This document shows positions 56,616 to 64,000 of a DNA stretch of 64,000 nt, in pieces; position 1 is the first letter of the stretch; every line of letters starts with the position of its first letter. The stretch comes from Chamaecyparis obtusa (taxonomy: Eukaryota > Streptophyta > Pinopsida > Cupressales > Cupressaceae): the NCBI GenBank assembly GCA_027943335.1, contig BSBK01002089.1, positions 1,573,001 to 1,637,000 of the forward strand, written 5' to 3'. Both the position numbers and the translations under genes were made by a program. Under the pieces are notes generated by a model. It made no database searches and was not told the origin of the DNA. It worked only from the letters and a program-made list of their open reading frames with translations.

Positions 56616-57429
56616 CTACAAAATATATTCATCTTGAATGTTCTCCATTTGTTTAGGTACTAGATTTTTCAACTGGTCAACAACTTCCCAAAAATCAGTG
56701 TCAGACTCATACAATTCTTTTATTGCTTCAAAACCAATTACCCGAGTCTCCATGGTGGTCAAAAATACTACATGCCTACTCAAGGCATCTCCGACTTGGT
56801 TTTTCTTCCCTAATTTATGCTTCAAAACAAAAGTGAAACCTTGTAGAAAAGATACCTACTTTGCATGTCTACTATTCAATTTATTTTGTGTGTTAAAATA
56901 TTTTAAGGCAATATGGTCTGTAAACAACACAAACTCCTTGGGTACCAAGTAATGTTTCCAATGTCTCAAATCTTGCACAATTGCATAGAAATCAGTGTCA
57001 TAAGTTGAATAATTCTTCCTTGCATCGTTTAACTTTTCACTAAAAAAAAGAAATGGGTTTACCTATTTAGCTAAGCACAACACCAATTCCCACATGTGAG
57101 GCATCACAGTCCACCTCAAACACTTTATCAAAATATGGCAAGGCTAATATAGAGGCTTTAGTGACCTTCTTCTTTAGATTGTAGAAACTTTCCTCAGCTT
57201 CTTTTGTCCACAAAAATTCCTTACCCTTGGTGCAATAAGTTATGGGGGCTACAATTCTACTAAAATTATCAATGAACTTTCTATAGAAAGTAGCTAACCC
57301 ATGTAAGCTCCTCACCTCTTTTATGGTACATGGAATAGGCCATTCAAGTATGACTCTAACTTTCTCTATATCTATTATAACACCATCTACAGAAATGATG
57401 AATCCCAGAAAAACCAAACTCTTTTGCAT
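56616..57429 (-). pseudogene. Chromovirus RT connection and RNase H
   Basis: ORF 57067-57429 gives [28 protein letters not shown] and [17 protein letters not shown], the RT thumb and start of RNase H. ORF 56616-56825 gives HKLGKKNQVGDALSRH, the RNase H end. A frameshift and stop separate them near 57,060. Confidence 0.88.
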
Positions 57430-57435
57430 GAACCC

Positions 57436-58103
57436 TCACTTCTTCAAATTGGCATAGAGTTTCTCTGCACTCAACACTCCCAATATGATCCTTAGGTTCT
57501 TTATATGTTCTTCCTTTCTTTGGATAAATATTAAGATATCATCAAAATATCCAATAAATTTACCAATGCAGGGTCGTAACCCAGTATTCGTCAGCCTCAT
57601 AAAAATGCTAGGTGCATTTGATAAGCCAAATGGCATGACCATCCATTCATACAAGCCATCTCTGGTTTCAAAAGTTGTCTTCCATTGATCTCCTTCTCAG
57701 ATACAAATAGATAATGATACCCACTTTGTAGATCAATCTTGGTAAAACATGTTGCTCTTGTAAGCACATCCATCATGTTAGCAAGACAATGTTTAGGAAA
57801 GTAATACCTGACAGTTATCCTATTGATTTCTCGACTATCTATACACATCCTCCATGTGCCATCCATCTTTAGGGTTCGTAATGGTGGTACTACACATGGG
57901 ATCATACTTTCTTGTACTAGACCTTTCCTTACAAGTTTTTTCACTTGTTTATTTAGTTCAACATTTTGTGTCAGGCTCATCCTATAATCTTCTTGATTGG
58001 AAAGACTTACTCCTGGAATAATATCAATATGATGTTGGATATCTCTCTTTGGTGGAATACTATTAGGTAATTCCTCGAGAATAACATCAGATAGTTCTTC
58101 CAA
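57436..58103 (-). pseudogene. Chromovirus reverse transcriptase
   Basis: ORF 57597-58103 covers the start of RT: LNKQVKKLVRKGLVQESM, then WRMCIDSREINRITVRYYFP and FTKIDLQSGYH. A frameshift at about 57,655 moves to ORF 57436-57654: [19 protein letters not shown] and the catalytic YFDDILIF (about 57,538-57,560). The aspartates of FDD and of KIDL are present. Apart from the frameshift the domain is complete. Confidence 0.9.
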
Positions 58104-58277
58104 TATCGTAGTTGCTTCCTATGGTATTGACAAGTCATCCTCTTCTCCTTTCCTCACTACCAATACATAACAACACCCTATCACTTTTAGTTCTTTGACA
58201 AGTTCATTTTCATATAGAAAATTCTCACCCTTCCCAACATCCTTGAGAGGCAACAAGATGATTTTGGATTTATCCTT

Positions 58278-58655
58278 CTAAAAGCTATATGTATTCTTTG
58301 CGCCATCATGAATGACTTTCCTATCAAACTTCCAGGGCCTTCCTAACAAGATATGACATGCATCCATCAAAATGACAACACACCATACCTCATCTTTGTA
58401 GATATTTCCTATGGAAAATGTAACAAGACACCTATTATCTACTATAACTTCATTTCCCTTCTTAAACCATGCAATACGGTAGCGACGAGAATGCCTTTCA
58501 CACTGCAAATTTAATTTGTGTACCATTTCTTTGGAAACCATATTCTCACAACTACGTCCATCAATAATTACTTGACATACCTTTCCCCCTGAAGTACAAC
58601 TTCTACAAAATATGTTAGTCCTGAGCCATGCATCATAACGGGACTTTTCCTCCAC
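58278..58655 (-). pseudogene. Chromovirus aspartic protease
   Basis: A 125-codon open frame: CQVIIDGRSCENMVSKEMV (family form IIDGGSCEN; Gly to Arg next to the catalytic Asp), RYRIAWFKKGNEV, DEVWCVVILMDACHILLGRPW and KNTYSF. It sits between the gag zinc knuckle and RT. The frame is intact, but the active-site change makes activity doubtful. Confidence 0.85.
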
Positions 58656-58799
58656 CTTTTATTTTTCTAGAATCACCATTGTCCTCCTTATCATGAGACT
58701 TTCCCCTATATCAAGAGTTACCTCTTGTTCTTCTCCTTTAGCCTCAAATTGAACTAGATTCAACCTAGGTGATCCCCCTTGATTCCCATCTTAAAAGTT

Positions 58800-59812
58800 A
58801 TGATTATAACACTCAATGGCCTTGTGGCCTTCTTCTCCACATCTGAAACAAGTAAATGGTCTTCTTTGACCTTTACATCCTCTACCACTACCATAATCTC
58901 TACCTTGCTAGAACCCCCTTCCTCTTTGTTGATTTGATGGAGCCTCGCGGATTTGTTCTTATTTTTCTACTCTTTGGGATGATTCTCCTCAATCATAACT
59001 TGAACTTCCACATGACAAGGATGATGTGCCCCTCCTTACTCCTCTATTCCTCTGGAAATATTGTCGGCTTTGCTTTTGTTCTTCTTTCAAGGCAAGCTGG
59101 TATGCCTCTTTCATGCTAGTGATTTGATGCATGCTTAATTCATCTTGAATAGATAATTTCAACCCATTAACATACCTTGCCACCATATTCTCATTATTTT
59201 TATGGGGATCCACTCGAATGGATAGTTTGTAGAACTCATTTGTATAGTCTTCTACAATAGAGAGATTTTTTTTCAAATTTTGGAAATTTTGAAAGAGTGT
59301 TTGTGTGTAATCTACAAGTAGAAATTTATCTTTCATTTTCTTCTCCATTTTCTCCCATGTCCTTATTTTATCCTTTCCCTTTCAATTTATTTCCTTCTTC
59401 AAGTGGTCCCAACAAATCATTGCATGCCCTTTCATCTTTGTGCACACAAATTTTACCTTCTTTTCCTCTATCATATGTTTCCATTCAAAGAACTTCCCCA
59501 TGTTGTTTAGCCAATCTATCAAATCCTCTAGTTTAAGACTACCTGTATAGTCAGATACTTCCACTTTGATTCCTCCATTTCTTCCCTCTTGTGCCTTGAG
59601 CATCCTTTCTTTAAAAGATAGTTCATTTTCTTCCTCTCCCTCTTCTACATCTTCTACGTGTTGTTCAATTCTGCTTCCATTATTTTCTTCGTCATCTAAA
59701 GTCTTAGCTCTTGATTAGAAAGTCTTTCTATAAGTTCTGCAACTTGTCTCTTGAGAATTTGCATGTCCCTTTGCATCTCCATGTTACCTCTTCCTTGACC
59801 TCTCCCATCCAT
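58800..59812 (-). pseudogene. Chromovirus gag with zinc knuckle
   Basis: The probable start is ATG at 59,812 (MDGRGQGRG), 7 bp from the primer-binding site, followed by a coiled segment (MQRDMQILKRQVAELIERLS). The core is in ORFs 59382-59603 (DWLNNMGKFFEWKHM, MICWDHLKKEIN) and 58989-59348 (VEDYTNEFYKLSIRV, YVNGLKLSIQDEL, MKEAYQLALKEE). A zinc knuckle CFRCGEEGHKAIEC lies at about 58,811-58,852 with all Cys and His residues. Stops near 59,380 and 58,915-58,990 break it. Confidence 0.85.
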
Positions 59813-59818
59813 CTTCCT

Positions 59819-59830
59819 GCTCTGATACCA
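59819..59830 (-). promoter_or_regulatory. Primer-binding site of the chromovirus
   Basis: GCTCTGATACCA, the exact reverse complement of TGGTATCAGAGC, 2 bp from the right LTR. Confidence 0.93.
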
Positions 59831-59832
59831 GA

Positions 59833-60364
59833 TGATGTAACCCAATTTTATTCAGAAACCAACATCATAGAAAATACATGAAAACAAAGATGATTTTATA
59901 ATCCATAATTATTCAGTATTCCTTCAACTATCCTCTCTATCCTACAAAAACATAAAAAACACTAATTTAACCAAATTTGAAATTACCATTTTTGGCAGAT
60001 TTTCATATAAATCCATTTTTTGCCATTTTTTGTAATTTTGAAAATAACTCCTAAAAAAATGATTTTTCCCCTTAAGCTTCCCTAAATGAAGATAAGAAGA
60101 ATTTCCAACTAATCTTCAAAATTAGATACAAGTTTTTGAAGTTATTACAAAAAATAAGTTTCTAAAAACTCATACAAAACACTAAAAACCATTTTGGAGG
60201 CCTAAAGGAACTTTTTGGCTCTTGAAAAAGTGTTGAAATGACTCCGTACCAAGCTGAGATTTGTCAATAGTCCAAATGGAATTTGCTAAGGAATCTACCC
60301 ATAAAATTTTAGCCAAAATAGATAACCAAGTCAAAAGTTATGACTATCAGAAGCCCCTGCATCA
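59833..60364 (-). repeat. Right (5') LTR of the chromovirus
   Basis: 532 bp, TGATGTAACCCAATTTTATT to AAGCCCCTGCATCA, followed by the duplication AACAT. Confidence 0.93.
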
Positions 60365-60369
60365 AACAT

Positions 60370-61675
60370 CAAGTCATCACAAGTCATCCTATTTGGATTT
60401 TGACAACCTTCTTTCATGCCAGTCAAAACTAGATCTTAGATCCATGAAGGAAAACAACTTGAAGTTATCTTTGACATCGATAAGTTCATGTCCATGGTCC
60501 ATCAACTTGCTTCACCTCCTTATCAAATTTTTTTCTAAAAAAGTTGACACCTTTATCACTCATCCTCACAATCATCCCCTCCATATTGTATTCTCTATCC
60601 ATCCATATAGAGTCAAGAACATTTTTATAGATGGAGGCATGAGTTTGGACATTTGTACTTTCAGTCTAGTTAAAACTTGGTTTCTCAAAGTATGTTGTTT
60701 ATCTTAGATGTTTTTCTAAAGGCTTGGTAGTCTTACCTATTTAGGTAGGTCCTATTGAATAGGACATTATCTGTTAGGTCCTAGATATTCCTTTGGCATA
60801 TAATATACTTTTGGGTCATCCGTGGATCCATGCAATGCAAGTTTTTCCTTTCACATACCATCACTGCATTAAATTCCCTCATGATAGAATTGAGATTACT
60901 ATTCTTGCAGACTCAACACATGCCTATAAAAATCCTAAATAGTGAGATCGAATGGTTCTTTACAACAAAGAAGGATCACCCCCTTAAAAATCAGAAGAGA
61001 AAGGAAAATCACCTCTATCAAACTATGTGAAAAGAATATTGGTTAGACCCACCAGTATGGGAACCTATCAAGTGGAAACTTTTCCTGTTTCTTCCAAATC
61101 TTATGGTAAATCATCTCCATGAGTTACATCACCTATTATTCATCAAGGTACTAGAATGATTAAGGCTACCATGCCCCTAGAGCTAGAATTGGATGAAAGT
61201 GCTACCTCACTCTACAAGAGTAAAGAACCTTAAGAAAGAGACAAGCATACCGAAATCTCACTTGAAAAATATTGTATGGGCTATCAACTTATGCAAAATA
61301 AGGGACATGATGGAAGAAATCCTCTTGGAAAATGAAAATTTCTTCATGAACCTTTACATGTCGAATCCTAAAATCCTAAAGATAAAACTGGTGTTGCCTA
61401 TTATGAACATAAAATCGACAAACCAAGAAGAAAAATTCACGCATATGAGGATTTAGATGATGATTAAGAAGAAAAAATATAGCCTATGAAATATGAAAGG
61501 CTCTTGCACATTCAACATTCTAATCCAGACTATCAAGGAAAGCCTTATCTACATTCTCAAGATCCTCAAGAGCATGAACTTGGTCATAACTAGGAGGATC
61601 TCATCCCAACTACTGAGAAAACTCCCACTGCTACTACTAATAATATTGTCATCGTTCTTGCTTGAGTAGCTTGAG
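60370..61675 (+). pseudogene. Host 2 gypsy: protease, G-patch and acidic linker
   Basis: It resumes after the chromovirus. Protease motifs are HPHNHPLHIVFSIHPYRVKN and IFIDGGMSLDICTF (active-site DGG form, about 60,618-60,660), then in another frame [11 protein letters not shown] and [16 protein letters not shown] blocks to about 60,890. A G-patch-like segment GYQLMQNKGHDGRNPLGK (about 61,278-61,332) follows, then an acidic linker (YEDLDDD). RT is absent. The layout matches host 1 (protease, G-patch, acidic linker), so both belong to the same broad gypsy type, at different stages of decay. The ORF starting at 60,261 is a chance fusion of LTR and host sequence. Confidence 0.72.
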
Positions 61676-62670
61676 GAGCATGACAAGCTAGTATGTAACA
61701 ACTTCTTATGTCCTTAGATCATAATGAAATCATCATAAATAGGGTATGAATTCAATTTTAGCATATCCAAAGAATGGTAGATTATCTATATATATATATT
61801 ATTAGAATTTGTATTTTACGAACAAAAATCTAAAATTTAAGGATCTTGTTATGCATATGAATAATGATTCAAATTTGATTAAAATGTGCATATGATAAGA
61901 AACAATCTTGTTATGTATATGCATATTGTTTCTTTTTTTATGAAATTATACAAAATAAGTGAATAGTGAGCATTTGATATAATTGAGCAATTAAACAAGT
62001 TTGACTAGCTAAGTAGGTTTGACAAAGCATGTGAAAGGCCAACATAAACATTTCTTTGATTTTAGGATGATCTCATTGTGTAATGCCATATAAAAGATAT
62101 ATTCCTACCTAGTTCATGTAAGGTAATTTATCATAGTTAGTTCATGTTATTCTTGTTGTTGTAGGGTTGTGGCATACAAATTTTATGGCCAAGATCAAGG
62201 ATAATCTAGGGATGGTAGAGACATAGGATGAGAGATGGCATAACTATGAGGACAAATCATTTTCCTTCATTATAGGAGAGGCATCTCTGAAATTGTAGAA
62301 TTTATAGAGGATTCTAAAGATTTCAATCATAGGAGAGCTTATGGTAGATGATTACTTTAGTGACAAGAATTTTGTATGACCTATGTATGGTAATGTGGGG
62401 ATATATATGATTAGAGGAGAGGTTACCTAGAGAGAGATGGTCACTCACTATGCACCATTCTTATGTTGGATAATGTTATTGGGGGTCTAATATATCATGA
62501 GAAATTAGTGTTATGGTCATGTCATTCATCAATAGGCTGAGAGTGAACATTAGAAAGAATGATTATGGATCATAAATAATATATATAGGTTCATTTCTTA
62601 TTATCCTCATTATATCATGATTTACATTAGGTTGTGTACTTAGTGAAGAAAATCCCTCAGTGGGAGAGGT
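61676..62670. other. No recognisable feature
   Basis: AT-rich DNA with a short (TA) run at about 61,785-61,798. No ORF above noise and no element terminus. Confidence 0.4.
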
Positions 62671-62997
62671 TGTTGGCAAAATGGTCCCCTCGTGATTTCC
62701 AACATGGCTTAACTACCTCCTATGTCTTCTATAATTATAGTGGTTGTATCAGGCATTAATAGGTTGATCTTTTGGTGCAATGACACCACTACTTGTAACA
62801 AGTGGTATCAGAGCTTGTTCATAGGTTCGAATCCCCTTGGGTAACACTGAGGGGGAGATTGCTGGAAAAATGGTCAACGCTCCCTTTGGGATTTGTGACA
62901 TCGCTTAACCACCTCTTGTGTCTTCTATAAGTCTAGTGGTTGTATTAGGCATTAATAGGTCGATATTTTGGTGCAATGGAAACCAATACTTTTAACA
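62671..62997 (+). mobile_element. TRIM (miniature LTR retrotransposon), copy 2
   Basis: 327 bp. The 5' LTR is 62671-62800 (130 bp, with a small internal deletion) and the 3' LTR 62860-62997 (138 bp); they start TGTTGGCAAAATGG / TGCTGGAAAAATGG and end with TAACA. The primer-binding site TGGTATCAGAGC is exact (62803-62814). A perfect tRNA B-box sequence GGTTCGAATCC (62824-62834) and a polypurine tract GAGGGGGAGAT complete the internal region. Target duplication GAGGT/AAGGT (62666-62670 and 62998-63002) has one mismatch. It is the same family as the copy at 9,927. Confidence 0.92.
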
Positions 62998-64000
62998 AAG
63001 GTAATATTACACATTTGGTCATACAAGTATATTATAGTCTTGAGACCAATATGTATGATGTATGTTCATATGTATAGTACTATTACATCCCAACTTAAGC
63101 TAGATGAGATGAAGTGTTTGCCAAATCTTATTGATTAAGAGAATCAAATATTTAGATATCTTATTTAGAGTTAGGGCTAGGAGGATGATGATGTTGAGGT
63201 TCCTTAATCATTTTATATTAATTTCTTAATTGGTCAATTCTAATATGTTTCAAGAGACATATAGCACACAAAATTCCATGATAATTTTGTTGGGTAAAAC
63301 GTATTTCTTAGGGTTCAAGATATTTTTCTAGGACACCATGAGAGGTATAGTTTTGAGAGATATCTTTTCAATATGAGGTGGTATCATTAGATTTTAGAGA
63401 ATTGGTATTGACTCCTTCAAATATATCTATCAAGATGTTATGGATGCCAGATCTAGAGTAGGAAAATTGAACTATTATGAAGGATGGTAAAAACTATCAA
63501 GGAATCAATTACCTCCTCTTTGCTTTGAGTAAAACTTTAAGGTTTTTAGAACTCTATATTGTTTGCTAGGGATAAGAAAGTGTGTGAAATCTGAAAATTC
63601 TACAATAGATAAAAGTGTGTGAAATCATGTGATGCTATAATAGATAAAAAAAAAATTGAATATAAGAATTGAACGTGCTAGTATCTAAGACCATTTAGTA
63701 AGATTTTTTTACCTCTATTCAATATGTGTGTGCAGGTCAATGATGAAAAAGTAGTGAACAAGTATCCTCTAGATATGAAACATAAAGAAACTCTTTCACT
63801 ACATCTAGAGAAGCTATTGATCAAATTCAATGTTCATCATTCGAATAAAAAATAGAACAATAGGTGCCCATATATATCTTCTAGTGACCAATTATTAATA
63901 TTTGGAGACCTATATGGCTTTGACTCTTTTTCTCATGACTATATTTTATTCCTAGCTTCAAAGATTGTTTGGAATTTTTAGAGAGGTCTTCATAAATATG
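62998..64000. other. No recognisable feature
   Basis: AT-rich DNA to the window edge, without a supported ORF, repeat or element terminus. Confidence 0.4.

Larger units (their letters stand above)
54711..60364 (-). mobile_element. Near-complete Ty3/gypsy chromovirus inserted in host 2
   Basis: 5,654 bp with LTRs of 529 and 532 bp, flanked by a perfect 5-bp duplication AACAT (54706-54710 and 60365-60369). It has an exact tRNA-iMet primer-binding site on the minus strand, and gag, protease, RT, RNase H, integrase and chromodomain in gypsy order. Unlike the array at 25.9-33.8 kb it keeps all pol domains, but frameshifts, stops and active-site changes make it inactive. The LTR ends (TGATG...GCATCA) show kinship with the other gypsy LTRs of the window. 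Confidence 0.93.

Noticed and set aside
3753..58103. Integrated pararetrovirus origin for the RT sequences
   Set aside because: RT regions come with LTRs, tRNA-iMet primer sites and integrase in copia or gypsy order; no movement-protein or coat motifs are seen.
60261..60707. 148-codon ORF as a single gene
   Set aside because: It begins inside the chromovirus LTR and continues across the target duplication into host 2; the fusion is accidental.
62803..62840. A tRNA gene suggested by the exact B-box
   Set aside because: No cloverleaf, no complete A-box and no acceptor stem; the sequence is the interior of a TRIM.

Overview
The window reads as nuclear DNA from a large, repeat-rich plant genome. 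It is AT-rich, has no operons or ribosome-binding-site logic, and nearly all coding similarity belongs to LTR retrotransposons of plant type: Ty1/copia and Ty3/gypsy, with primer-binding sites matching initiator tRNA-Met. A conifer-like genome is plausible, but nothing here fixes the species. No intact cellular gene is visible; one possible host-gene remnant lies on the minus strand between 37.2 and 42.7 kb.

Layout. 0-2.9 kb: an unrecognised acidic ORF, then a more GC-rich non-coding block with six imperfect hairpins. 3.75-7.48 kb: 3' half of a decayed copia element (RT, RNase H with a tandem duplication, LTR). 7.49-10.78 kb: 3' end of a second copia element (coiled-coil accessory ORF, polypurine tract, LTR) with a 335-bp TRIM inserted in its LTR. 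10.79-13.73 kb: repeat copy A, carrying a 1-kb terminal-inverted-repeat (TIR) element. 13.7-35.6 kb: an old gypsy element (host 1) split by two large insertions. The first is a complete copia element (17,070-25,582) that itself holds a gypsy solo LTR (17,611-18,403). The second is a minus-strand array LTR-internal-LTR-internal-LTR (25,904-33,827), flanked by TTTTT duplications, in which both internal regions lack RT, RNase H and the integrase core. Removing either insertion reconnects the gag frame of host 1. 35.6-36.4 kb: a fragment of the first copia LTR family. 36.4-48.1 kb: mostly featureless AT-rich DNA with exon-like segments, a promoter-like site and two LINE-like 3' tails. 48.1-51.0 kb: repeat copy B, carrying a different 0.9-kb TIR element. 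51.0-61.7 kb: a second old gypsy element (host 2), interrupted by a nearly full-length minus-strand chromovirus (54,711-60,364, target duplication AACAT). 62.67-63.0 kb: a second TRIM. The rest shows nothing recognisable.

How the pieces relate. All elements are decayed, mostly through transition-type stop codons and active-site changes. The most informative signals are: reciprocal empty sites in repeats A and B that define two TIR elements with apparent 4-bp target duplications; the tandem three-LTR array of a deletion-derivative gypsy element; two TRIMs whose short internal region carries a tRNA-type B-box; the hairpin array at 1.3-2.1 kb; and the exon/promoter-like minus-strand segments. 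Domain calls come from reading translations by eye against known family motifs; no search was run.
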